Made by a program: the position numbers and the translations under genes. The notes under the pieces are model-generated. The model made no database searches. It saw only the letters and a program-made list of their open reading frames with translations, and was not told the DNA's origin. Shown here piece by piece: positions 1 through 7,174 of a stretch of 64,000 nt of DNA (the first letter of the stretch is position 1; each line of letters opens with the position of its first letter). Source of the DNA: Pseudidiomarina sp. (GTDB lineage: Bacteria; Pseudomonadota; Gammaproteobacteria; Enterobacterales; Alteromonadaceae); NCBI GenBank assembly GCA_023260975.1, contig JALQTK010000008.1, positions 1 through 64,000 of the forward strand, read 5' to 3'.

Positions 1-1
1 A

Positions 2-205
2 TTGGGCATTAGCCTGATTGTGGTCGGTCATATCGTCTTGATTTACACCTTTGCTAGCAGTTCGAGTGACTATCGTGGCTTCATCATTGGCGCGGCCTGC
101 AGCGCTATTGGCGTGGTGCTATCGCTACCCACCAAGATTTATTTAACGCTGGTACTGATGGAACACGAACATAAAGTAAATAAACATGCCAAGTGGTCAG
201 ACTAA
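2..205 (+). CDS. C-terminal part of a small membrane protein (cut by window edge)
   Basis: This reading frame is open at the first bases of the window and ends at TAA 203-205. The apparent first codon is TTG with no visible ribosome binding site, so the real start is probably upstream of the window. The visible 67 residues hold two hydrophobic stretches, roughly residues 2-18 and 25-52, followed by a hydrophilic tail rich in His and Lys. This fits a small inner-membrane protein with a cytoplasmic tail. I do not recognise the family and assign no function. No terminator was seen after it; the next gene starts 110 bp downstream. Confidence 0.45.
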   Translation: MGISLIVVGHIVLIYTFASSSSDYRGFIIGAACSAIGVVLSLPTKIYLTLVLMEHEHKVNKHAKWSD

Positions 206-314
206 AATTTATTGATCAACCGCAAGAACTAATCATCTAATTTAGATAAATGCGAAATACTCATGTACCCTTACTCTAGTTGTTAATCCAAGTGACTAGT
301 GTGAGTATTCTGCT

Positions 315-1310
315 ATGAAAAAATCATTCGCTATTGTATTACTCTCTGCAGCTCTACTGCCGAGTGCTTTCGCCGAAAAAGTCCGTAATGAACCGGTTGA
401 CCCGATTCCTGCGGCTGTTGTAACTAATCCTGCTAAAGTCGAATTGGGTAAACAGTTGTTCTTTGACCCGCGACTGTCGATGTCAGGCATTATCTCCTGC
501 AATACCTGCCATAACTTGTCGTTTGGCGGTACCGATAATCTAAAAACATCGATCGGTCACAAATGGCAAGCGGGCCCAGTTAACTCGCCAACAGTTTTCA
601 ATTCGACTTTGTCAATCGCCCAATTTTGGGATGGTCGCGCTGCTGACCTAGCAGAGCAAGCTGCTGGCCCGATTGCAGCAAACGTTGAAATGGCCATGCC
701 GCATACCCTGGCAGTCGATGTTATTCAGTCAATTCCTGGCTATGTCAGCCAGTTTGAACAAGTCTATAACACCAATACTGTGACCCTAGATGATATTACC
801 GATGCGATTGCGGTGTTCGAGGAAACCTTAGTCACGCCAAATGATCGCTTTGACCAATGGTTGAAAGGCGACGATAACGCCTTAACGGCACTTGAGCTTG
901 AAGGCTATCAAATCTTTAAAGTGTCAGGTTGTCTGGCTTGCCATTATGGCGAAGCATTGGGTGGTAAGTCATTCCAAAAAATGGGCTTAGTTGAGGCTTA
1001 TCTATCTGATTCGCCAGCACAAGGTCGTTTTGATGTGACCGGTGAAGAAATGGATCGGTTTGTCTTCAAGGTACCGACCTTACGTAATGTCGAATTAACC
1101 TATCCCTACTTCCATGACGGTGCTGCTGAAACACTCGAAGAGGCGACATTGATTATGGGCCGCTTGCAGTTAGGTCGAAACTTTACCGACCACGAAGTGG
1201 ATGCGTTGGTTGCTTTCATGCTATCGCTTACCGGCGAACGTCCAGAAATGACTTTGCCGCTGCTGCCAGCATCAGTGAACTCAACTCCACGGCCACAGCC
1301 GTTTAATTAA
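315..1310 (+). CDS. Periplasmic di-haem cytochrome c peroxidase (CcpA/MauG family)
   Basis: The 331-residue protein has a clear signal peptide (about residues 1-20, ending SAFA) and two CxxCH c-haem motifs, CNTCH (Cys62, Cys65, His66) and CLACH (Cys206, Cys209, His210). This spacing and length are typical of bacterial di-haem peroxidases, which reduce hydrogen peroxide in the periplasm using electrons from small cytochromes. The conserved FWDGRA stretch and a Glu near residue 114 match the active-site region of the family. The gene stands alone and is followed directly by a strong hairpin terminator, so it is probably monocistronic. MauG-type maturases share the fold, so the exact substrate is inferred. 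Confidence 0.9.
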   Translation: MKKSFAIVLLSAALLPSAFAEKVRNEPVDPIPAAVVTNPAKVELGKQLFFDPRLSMSGIISCNTCHNLSFGGTDNLKTSIGHKWQAGPVNSPTVFNSTLSIAQFWDGRAADLAEQAAGPIAANVEMAMPHTLAVDVIQSIPGYVSQFEQVYNTNTVTLDDITDAIAVFEETLVTPNDRFDQWLKGDDNALTALELEGYQIFKVSGCLACHYGEALGGKSFQKMGLVEAYLSDSPAQGRFDVTGEEMDRFVFKVPTLRNVELTYPYFHDGAAETLEEATLIMGRLQLGRNFTDHEVDALVAFMLSLTGERPEMTLPLLPASVNSTPRPQPFN

Positions 1311-1319
1311 AGAGGCATA

Positions 1320-1348
1320 GCAGCGCACCAAAGTGCGCTGCTTTTTTT
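1320..1348 (+). terminator. Rho-independent terminator after the cytochrome c peroxidase gene
   Basis: A perfect 9-bp stem (GCAGCGCAC / GTGCGCTGC) with a CAAA loop is followed by seven T residues. It lies 10 bp after the stop codon at 1310 and just before the convergent gene ending at 1352. Confidence 0.9.
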
Positions 1349-1351
1349 CAG

Positions 1352-1843
1352 TTAGGCAAAACGTGCTTCAATAGCAGCATGTAATTGCTTCTTCAGACCG
1401 AGCATAAAGACCACTTCGGCAACCACAAACAACGGTCCAATCGCTAAGCCCATCAGATCATCGACGAACGCCGGTTTGCGGCCTTCAAAGTAATGACCGA
1501 TAAACTGAAATATCCAACCGACCACGAACAGACCAACCCCCCAGCTTAACCAGCTTGCGGTCGGCATGACTGCCAGCTGCTGGCCGAGATAAACGCACGC
1601 CGCTAGTAAAATCGCCATAACCAATCCAAGGGCGCGGTCTAACTTCAGATAAAATAACGTAGCGACTATAGCAACTAACACTGCCGGCGACAGCACCAAC
1701 TCAGCAATGATGATGCTGGGTCGCGATAACAATATCATTAGCGCAACAACAATCATTGGAATGCCGATTAAATGGGTAGCAATATTGCGTCGGTCACGGT
1801 GATAAGCAGCGTATTGAGCGAGATGGTCAGTAATTGTTTTCAT
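1352..1843 (-). CDS. DUF962 / Mpo1-like membrane protein
   Basis: The 163-residue protein belongs to the DUF962/YGL010w family, whose yeast member Mpo1 is an iron-dependent dioxygenase of 2-hydroxy fatty acids. The family signature near the N-terminus is visible: a YH pair, then RRN, then THLIGIP. At least four hydrophobic segments and a GHYFEGRKPA stretch follow, as in other members. The reading frame can extend ten codons upstream, but the start chosen here is preceded by AGGAG at 7 bp, whereas the upstream ATG has no such site. The bacterial function is not established. It is convergent to the peroxidase gene and divergent from the next transporter gene. Confidence 0.8.
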   Translation of the reverse strand: MKTITDHLAQYAAYHRDRRNIATHLIGIPMIVVALMILLSRPSIIIAELVLSPAVLVAIVATLFYLKLDRALGLVMAILLAACVYLGQQLAVMPTASWLSWGVGLFVVGWIFQFIGHYFEGRKPAFVDDLMGLAIGPLFVVAEVVFMLGLKKQLHAAIEARFA

Positions 1844-1911
1844 AGCCAGGCTCCTGTGGTTGAATGTAGTCATTATTTATCAGGTTATTTGAATCAGCAC
1901 AAGGATAGACC

Positions 1912-2967
1912 ATGACAGCGCACCGTGAACAATTCGAGCGACGTGCATTTTTACTCTTTTTGGTGCTCGTCAGTTTGGCGTTCGGCGCTATTTTGTGGCC
2001 CTTTTGGGGAGCAATTTTTTGGGCTTGCGCTATCGTGGTGATTTTTGCTCCACTGCAACAACGCTTGCAGCAGCGGTGGCCACATCATCCCAACAGCACA
2101 GCGTTGCTGACCCTGATATTGTGTATGCTGGTAGTCATTGTACCGCTTGGTTTTATCAGTTCGGCGTTTATTCAAGAGGGGATGCAATTTTACCAACAGC
2201 TTGATTCGGGTGAGTTTGATCCGCGGCAAATAGTTCAACAATTGCGTGAGGCGTTCCCGATTATTGACCAAGCAATGGTCGAATTCGGTATCAGTGGTGA
2301 ATCGGTACGGCAAAATTTGACCGCCGTGGTGAAATCAGTGAGTACCTTTATGGCTCGCGAAACCTGGGTTATCGGGCAGAGCACCTTTGGTTTTGTAATT
2401 AGCCTGGCGTTAATGTTGTACTTAGCATTTTTTCTCCTGCGTGATGGCGAGAAATTACAACAGTTGGTTATTCAGGCGCTGCCGCTCGGTGATGCGCGGG
2501 AACATGCGTTATTACAAAAGTTCTCCGAAGTAACCCGGGCTACGGTCAAAGGAAATCTGGTTGTCGCCCTGGTGCAGGGTGCTTTGGGCGGGATTATTTT
2601 TTGGTTGTTAGCTATTCCCGGACCATTTTTGTGGGGTGTGGTGATGGCTTTGTTATCACTTATTCCGGCAGTTGGCGCTGCCTTGATTTGGTTACCCGTG
2701 AGCCTTTATTTATATGCCACCGGAGCGTGGATTAGCGCCACCATTTTGATTGCTTACGGCACTCTGGTGATTGGCTTAGCTGACAATGTGTTGCGGCCGT
2801 TGCTGGTTGGCCGCGATACCAAGTTGCCTGACTATGTGGTGCTATTTTCAACCATTGGCGGAATCGCGCTATTCGGTATTCATGGCTTTGTTATTGGGCC
2901 GTTGGTGGCAGCCTTATTTATGGCCAGTTGGCAAATTTTTATGGCCGATTTCAACCAGCACCAGTGA
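1912..2967 (+). CDS. AI-2E family transporter (YdiK/PerM-like permease)
   Basis: A 351-residue polytopic inner-membrane protein of the AI-2E exporter/PerM superfamily, with about eight hydrophobic segments. Two lie near the N-terminus (residues about 12-50), and a central soluble stretch around residues 90-140 is followed by a cluster of helices to the C-terminus. The conserved LIPAVGAALIW region and the DNVLRPLLVG motif are typical. Members transport autoinducer-2, act as cation antiporters or have no known substrate, so the cargo here is unknown. The ATG is preceded by AAGGATAGACC. The stop codon lies inside a long hairpin shared with the convergent amtB gene. Confidence 0.85.
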   Translation: MTAHREQFERRAFLLFLVLVSLAFGAILWPFWGAIFWACAIVVIFAPLQQRLQQRWPHHPNSTALLTLILCMLVVIVPLGFISSAFIQEGMQFYQQLDSGEFDPRQIVQQLREAFPIIDQAMVEFGISGESVRQNLTAVVKSVSTFMARETWVIGQSTFGFVISLALMLYLAFFLLRDGEKLQQLVIQALPLGDAREHALLQKFSEVTRATVKGNLVVALVQGALGGIIFWLLAIPGPFLWGVVMALLSLIPAVGAALIWLPVSLYLYATGAWISATILIAYGTLVIGLADNVLRPLLVGRDTKLPDYVVLFSTIGGIALFGIHGFVIGPLVAALFMASWQIFMADFNQHQ

Positions 2968-2984
2968 TCTGCACTGGTGCTGGT
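2954..2984. terminator. Long hairpin between convergent transporter and amtB genes
   Basis: A perfect 13-bp stem (ACCAGCACCAGTG / CACTGGTGCTGGT) with a 5-base loop overlaps the stop codon of the AI-2E gene and ends 8 bp before the amtB stop codon. Neither side has a U-tract, so this is at best an atypical bidirectional terminator or an mRNA 3'-end stabiliser. Confidence 0.5.
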
Positions 2985-2991
2985 ATGCGTG

Positions 2992-4179
2992 CTAAGGTTG
3001 CCGCCCGCGCACAAACTCTGGGTAGGCTTCTAAACCGCATTCGCTGATATCGGCACCGACATATTCAGCTTCAGCATCGATACGAATACCGATTGTTCGT
3101 TTCATCAGCCACCAGATCACTAGGCTCACGGTAAAACCCCAGCCAGCAATCACTGCAATTCCTAGTAGCTGCGCGAGTAATTGTGCCTCAGGATCACTCC
3201 AAACCACAGCTAACAGGCCGTAGATACCGACTACGCCATGTACCGAGAGGGCGCCGACCGGATCATCGATTCGCAGCCGATCAAGCAGGTAAATGCTGAC
3301 AATAACTAAAACCCCAGCACCCGCACCAATAGCACTGGCAAGATAAGGTGATGGCGTAACTGGGGCGGCAGTAATCGCTACTAAACCGGCCAACGCACCG
3401 TTTAAAATCATGGTCAGATCAGCTTTACCCCAGCGTAATTGAGTCACTAAGTATGCGGCGATGGCAGCGCTTGCTGCCGCTGCATTGGTATTTACAAACG
3501 CCGCGGCGACGGCATCGGTATTGTCGATACCGGTCAGTTGTAACTGAGAGCCGGCATTAAAGCCAAACCAGCCAAACCACAGGATAAACGTTCCTAAGCT
3601 CGCAAGCGGCATATTGGCGCCAGGAATCGGGTAGATAGATCCACTAAAACCATATTTACCTTTGCGTGGACCAAGTAATAACACCCCGGCAAGTGCTGCC
3701 GCGGCGCCGACTAAATGAACGATTCCTGAGCCTGCAAAATCGCGGAACCCTGCCGTCGCAAGAAAACCGCCACCCCAACTCCACGCCCCTTGTATCGGAT
3801 AGATAAGCGTGCACATAACAATACTAAACAGTAGAAAACTGGTGAGCTTCATGCGCTCAGCTACTGCGCCCGATATGATTGACATAGCGGTCGCTACAAA
3901 CACCGCTTGGAAGAAAAAATTAGCCGCCGGTGCATGCGAGCTGGTCACCACATCACCGTACATTAAACTGTAGCCGAACAATAAATAACAGACACAAGCA
4001 ATGGCATACAGCAGCATATTTTTGACCAAGATCTCTGCGGTATTCTTACTCCGCACCAGACCGGCTTCGAGCATGGCAAAACCTGCGGCCATCCACATCA
4101 CTAAGGCTGCGCTGATGAGTAGATAAAAACTGTTGAGCGCATAGCTTAAGCTGTCAACGGAAATTGATTCAATCGGCAT
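2992..4179 (-). CDS. amtB: Ammonium transporter
   Basis: The 395-residue protein has about eleven membrane helices and the hallmarks of the Amt/Mep/Rh family. The two pore-lining histidines are at His155 (in GIVHLVGA) and His314 (in SVHGVVGIYG). The early stretch around GFAMLEAGLVRSKN is the classical Amt signature. It imports ammonium across the inner membrane and is blocked by direct binding of the trimeric P-II protein encoded just upstream. The ATG follows the glnK stop by 11 bp and is preceded by GGAT, indicating a glnK-amtB operon. There is no cleavable signal peptide of the E. coli AmtB type; the N-terminus is short. Confidence 0.95.
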   Translation of the reverse strand: MPIESISVDSLSYALNSFYLLISAALVMWMAAGFAMLEAGLVRSKNTAEILVKNMLLYAIACVCYLLFGYSLMYGDVVTSSHAPAANFFFQAVFVATAMSIISGAVAERMKLTSFLLFSIVMCTLIYPIQGAWSWGGGFLATAGFRDFAGSGIVHLVGAAAALAGVLLLGPRKGKYGFSGSIYPIPGANMPLASLGTFILWFGWFGFNAGSQLQLTGIDNTDAVAAAFVNTNAAAASAAIAAYLVTQLRWGKADLTMILNGALAGLVAITAAPVTPSPYLASAIGAGAGVLVIVSIYLLDRLRIDDPVGALSVHGVVGIYGLLAVVWSDPEAQLLAQLLGIAVIAGWGFTVSLVIWWLMKRTIGIRIDAEAEYVGADISECGLEAYPEFVRGRQP

Positions 4180-4190
4180 AATATAAATCC

Positions 4191-4529
4191 TTATAAGGCG
4201 TTGGCATCGGTTTCGCCGGTTCGAATACGAATGGCTTGCTGTAGTGGCAATACAAAGACCTTGCCGTCACCGGTTTGGCCGCTATGTGCTGCTTCGACAA
4301 TGGCATCAAGCACGCGCTCTAGCTGCTGCGCGGTAACCGCAATGTCGAGCCGCAGCTTGGGTAATAGGTCAATGCGATATTCGGCGCCACGATACAGTTC
4401 GGTGTGACCTTGTTGACGACCAAAACCACGTACTTCGGTGACCGTCATGCCACTGCAGCCAACCGCGGCGAGGGCATCACGAACATCAGTTAACTTCGAA
4501 GGTTTTATAATTGCGATGACGAGTTGCAT
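4191..4529 (-). CDS. glnK: Nitrogen regulatory P-II protein
   Basis: The 112-residue protein matches P-II signal transducers throughout. It has the N-terminal IIKPSK strand, the T-loop with the uridylylatable Tyr51 (in YRGAEY), and the GDGKVFVLPL segment that helps bind ATP/ADP and 2-oxoglutarate. It senses nitrogen and energy status and gates the AmtB channel encoded next to it. The genetic linkage to amtB and the sigma-54/NtrC-like upstream region favour GlnK over GlnB. AGGAG precedes the ATG. The C-terminus is slightly divergent (ends DANAL), which is common among GlnK proteins. Confidence 0.95.
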   Translation of the reverse strand: MQLVIAIIKPSKLTDVRDALAAVGCSGMTVTEVRGFGRQQGHTELYRGAEYRIDLLPKLRLDIAVTAQQLERVLDAIVEAAHSGQTGDGKVFVLPLQQAIRIRTGETDANAL

Positions 4530-4577
4530 AATTGCTCCTAGTGACGATAACCATCGGCTATCTCTCTATGATCAGCA

Positions 4578-4593
4578 AGCAACAACCATGCCA
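4578..4593 (-). promoter_or_regulatory. Sigma-54 promoter of glnK-amtB
   Basis: Read on the minus strand, the sequence is TGGCAT-N5-TTGCT, one mismatch from the sigma-54 consensus TGGCAC-N5-TTGCW. It keeps the invariant GG (-24) and GC (-12) at the correct spacing. It ends about 48 bp before the glnK start codon, leaving room for a short leader. Confidence 0.8.
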
Positions 4594-4644
4594 TTTTTTA
4601 AGTTATTGATTTGTAATGGCAATAGCTTAGTTAATTAGTGTTCG

Positions 4645-4692
4645 TGCGTGACCATGGTGCAACGGAAGGGGTAACTGAACCATGTTGGTGCG
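4645..4692 (-). promoter_or_regulatory. Pair of NtrC enhancer sites upstream of glnK
   Basis: Two 17-bp elements resemble the NtrC dyad TGCACC-N5-GGTGCA. One at 4645-4661 reads TGCGTG-N5-GGTGCA; one at 4676-4692 reads TGAACC-N5-GGTGCG. Their centres are 31 bp apart, close to three helical turns, as in known NtrC enhancers. They lie roughly 55-115 bp upstream of the sigma-54 promoter. The arrangement predicts nitrogen-limitation control. Confidence 0.75.
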
Positions 4693-4763
4693 CGTAATGT
4701 CGCTGGACAACGGCGCTATCAACTCGCTAAGGTGAAGCAAGTAACACAGCCAAGGAGTGTCTT

Positions 4764-5138
4764 ATGGGTTTTATTCAGGCGCTAATACTGTGCGGGCTAA
4801 TGCTTGCTGTCACTGCTTGCACTCATTCTGGTACTGCAGGTTTTAGTGCAGCGGAACAGCAACAACTGGCGCAGGTTGAGTTTATCCGGCCTTATGAATT
4901 ATCGCGCGCTGATGTCAGCTACACCGAGCGCGGTGAGGTCAGTGGTAGCTCCTGTCAAGCGGCGGCGAGCCAGCCCGCAGCGACCCAAGCCGAGGCGCTA
5001 TTACGGCTAAAGCTGGCGGCGGCCGCGGTCGGGGCTAATCGGGTAATTTTACGCCAGTGCCGTCAAGTCACCACGCCGGCCTGCACAGCCAGTTGGATTT
5101 GCATTGGTGATGCGCATCAACAGCAACCACTGCGTTAA
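4764..5138 (+). CDS. RcsF-like outer-membrane lipoprotein
   Basis: The 124-residue protein has a lipoprotein signal peptide with lipid-attached Cys19 (LAVTAC). The mature part matches E. coli RcsF: a GEVSGSSCQ motif and a WICIGDA motif are shared, and four cysteines (Cys64, Cys99, Cys107, Cys113) are spaced 35-8-6, nearly the same as the four disulphide-forming cysteines of RcsF. RcsF senses envelope stress and feeds the Rcs phosphorelay through IgaA. No other Rcs gene is in this window, so whether it signals through Rcs here is unknown. A strong AAGGAG lies before the ATG. Confidence 0.8.
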   Translation: MGFIQALILCGLMLAVTACTHSGTAGFSAAEQQQLAQVEFIRPYELSRADVSYTERGEVSGSSCQAAASQPAATQAEALLRLKLAAAAVGANRVILRQCRQVTTPACTASWICIGDAHQQQPLR

Positions 5139-5163
5139 TTGCAGCAGCTAAGGCGGTTCTAGG

Positions 5164-5631
5164 TCAAAGCGATCGACGCATACGATAACCGTCACTGTGC
5201 TGGTCATCGTCATAGTAGTTCAAGAGTAGGTCCACCACAGCAAAATCAAGCGATTGATACAGCGCAATAGCTGCTTTGTTGTCGCTTTTGACTTCTAAAC
5301 TAAGCGCGCTCGCACCGGCTTCTCGGGCATAACTCAGTGCGTGTTCGAGCAGCGCTCGGCCGAGCCCCACGCCGCGCGCTTCGGCACTGGTGGCAAGCGA
5401 ATATAAACGCCAGCGTGAACTGTTACTGCGCGTCAGTAATAAGTAATAGCCAAGCAGTGTGCCATCGACGGCTGTGGCAACATGAAAATGCGCGGTCGGC
5501 GACAGCAGCAGCCGACGAAAGCTGGCTCGACCCATGCGACTATAGGCAAAGGTTCTTGCTTCGAGGGCGACGAGGGCGTCGAGATCAGCCAGCAGTGCTG
5601 GGCGAATTTGTACATTGAGCTTATTTTTCAT
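5164..5631 (-). CDS. GNAT N-acetyltransferase coupled to an ATP-grasp ligase
   Basis: This 155-residue protein is a single GNAT domain. The acetyl-CoA pyrophosphate loop is seen as ARGVGLGRALL, and the C-terminal NKAAIALYQSLDF stretch is the usual motif B. The start chosen is the ATG that overlaps the last 11 bases of the upstream ATP-grasp gene, so translation is probably coupled; the frame extends 17 codons further up into that gene but this is unlikely to be used. It is most similar in style to RimI-like enzymes, yet linkage to an RLAN/RimK-type ligase suggests it acetylates the same small peptide or metabolite. The substrate is unknown. Confidence 0.8.
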   Translation of the reverse strand: MKNKLNVQIRPALLADLDALVALEARTFAYSRMGRASFRRLLLSPTAHFHVATAVDGTLLGYYLLLTRSNSSRWRLYSLATSAEARGVGLGRALLEHALSYAREAGASALSLEVKSDNKAAIALYQSLDFAVVDLLLNYYDDDQHSDGYRMRRSL

Positions 5632-7090
5632 CAAGGCGTCGGGCAAAGTCGCGCATAATAATGTGGTAAAGCTCGTCACCAATCAGTAAATCTTCTACTC
5701 CCGATTCAATGGATGGATTGTCGTTGATCTCAATGATCACTGGGCCCTTATGCGTTAATTTTAAGTCAACGCCATAAAGCCCATCACCGATTAAGCGGGT
5801 TGCTTGCAGTGCGGTTTTTACCACTTCTTTGGGCACATGGTGAATACCGACTGTTTCAAAACCACCGGTTTTGCCGCGGCTACTGGCGCTGGCATGGTTA
5901 TAAATTTGCCAATGATTACGCGCCATCAGGTACTTACAAGCATAAATTGGACGGTTGTTGATAACCCCAATACGCCAGTCAAAATCAGTCTTAACAAATT
6001 CTTGCGCCAATAAAATAGTGGATTTGCTAAACAGCTCGGTGGCTATTTTGCGCAGTTCCGCTTCGTTTTCAGCCTTTTCGACACCAATCGAGAACGATCC
6101 ATCAGGAATTTTTAACACAACTGGATAGCCGAGCCGCTGACCAATCTTGGCAAAATCAATCGTTTGCTGATTAAGCAGTAATTCAGTGCGTGGGGTAGGA
6201 ATATTGTGTTTATCGAGAAGTTCTTTCAAAAACACTTTGTTAGCGCACTGTAAAATCGAACCCGGTGCATCAATAACGACCATGCCATTGGCTTCGGCCT
6301 TTTTGGCAAAGTGATAGGTATAATGATTGATACGGGTGGTTTCACGAATAAACAATGCATCAAATTCCAATAGCCGATTGTAGTCGGCTGAGGTGATTAA
6401 TTCGGCATCAATATCGGCATCGCGAGCGGCTTTAATAAAGCGCTGCAAAGCCTTTTTATCACTGGTTGGAATGGCTTCATTTGGATCGTGCAGAATGGCC
6501 AAATCATAACGATACTCTTTGGGTGTTCGGGCTTTGCGCCAGACCCGTTTACTGAAGTTATCTAATGAGTTACCAAAGAAGGTTTGCTGAGCATCATTCA
6601 AGTCGCTCATGTTGCCGGCGTACAAACGGTTAATAAACCAGCGCCCTTGATAGTGAAACTCGACCCAAATCAGTGGGCATGGATAACGGTCAAAAATTTG
6701 TCGCGCAAAATGAGTGAGCTGCGGGTGCTCGCTATGGCCAAAGCAAATCAGTACCTGCAATGGTTGGGCCTGGTCAGCCGCAGCTAAAAAGCGATTCAGT
6801 TGCTTATCGGTGTTGGCCAGTAACAGCTGGTAATGGCTGAAATTGGCGAGATCATTAATGGTCGATACCGATGGCATCACCCGCTGGCCTCGTGCTTCGG
6901 CCAGTAGACTGACGTAATAGCCAGTCGATAAATAGCTTAAATCGCCACACAGGTTCAATATCTGCGTACGCGGACCGTCAGATTGTTGTTGCTGTTGCAA
7001 GTACTCGCTGGCGGTAACAGTCGCCTGACTGGGATAATAGGGCTGCCAATCGGTAATATCTTCGAGAATAATTAGTGCAGAGTTTTGCAT
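5621..7090 (-). CDS. RimK-like ATP-grasp ligase with N-terminal RLAN domain
   Basis: The 489-residue protein has two parts. Residues 1 to about 200 resemble the RLAN domain (RimK-like ATP-grasp N-terminal). The rest is a RimK-type ATP-grasp fold: PTPRTELLL, the nucleotide-binding GYPVVLKIPDGSFSIGV segment, the LLAQEFV region and the Mg-binding IIEINDNPSIESGVED. Such enzymes join an amine to a carboxylate through an acyl-phosphate. The ATG at 7090 is preceded by GGAG at 5 bp; an in-frame GTG two codons upstream is less well placed. A GNAT gene is translationally coupled downstream. The pair is found together in many proteobacteria, but its product is not known to me. Confidence 0.85.
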   Translation of the reverse strand: MQNSALIILEDITDWQPYYPSQATVTASEYLQQQQQSDGPRTQILNLCGDLSYLSTGYYVSLLAEARGQRVMPSVSTINDLANFSHYQLLLANTDKQLNRFLAAADQAQPLQVLICFGHSEHPQLTHFARQIFDRYPCPLIWVEFHYQGRWFINRLYAGNMSDLNDAQQTFFGNSLDNFSKRVWRKARTPKEYRYDLAILHDPNEAIPTSDKKALQRFIKAARDADIDAELITSADYNRLLEFDALFIRETTRINHYTYHFAKKAEANGMVVIDAPGSILQCANKVFLKELLDKHNIPTPRTELLLNQQTIDFAKIGQRLGYPVVLKIPDGSFSIGVEKAENEAELRKIATELFSKSTILLAQEFVKTDFDWRIGVINNRPIYACKYLMARNHWQIYNHASASSRGKTGGFETVGIHHVPKEVVKTALQATRLIGDGLYGVDLKLTHKGPVIIEINDNPSIESGVEDLLIGDELYHIIMRDFARRLDEK

Positions 7091-7174
7091 GGCCACTCCG
7101 TTGCGTAGAGGTGTTCATTGTCAACTGCGGTGGCCCTGCAATACAAGTATCCGTGAATAATAAATTAGTAAAAT

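Noticed and set aside
209-216. FNR/ANR-like site TTGATCAA upstream of the peroxidase gene
   Set aside because: The two halves lack the four-base spacer required between TTGAT and ATCAA.
235-247. 13-bp palindrome ATCTAA-T-TTAGAT upstream of the peroxidase gene
   Set aside because: It resembles no operator I know and lies in AT-rich DNA where such palindromes arise by chance.
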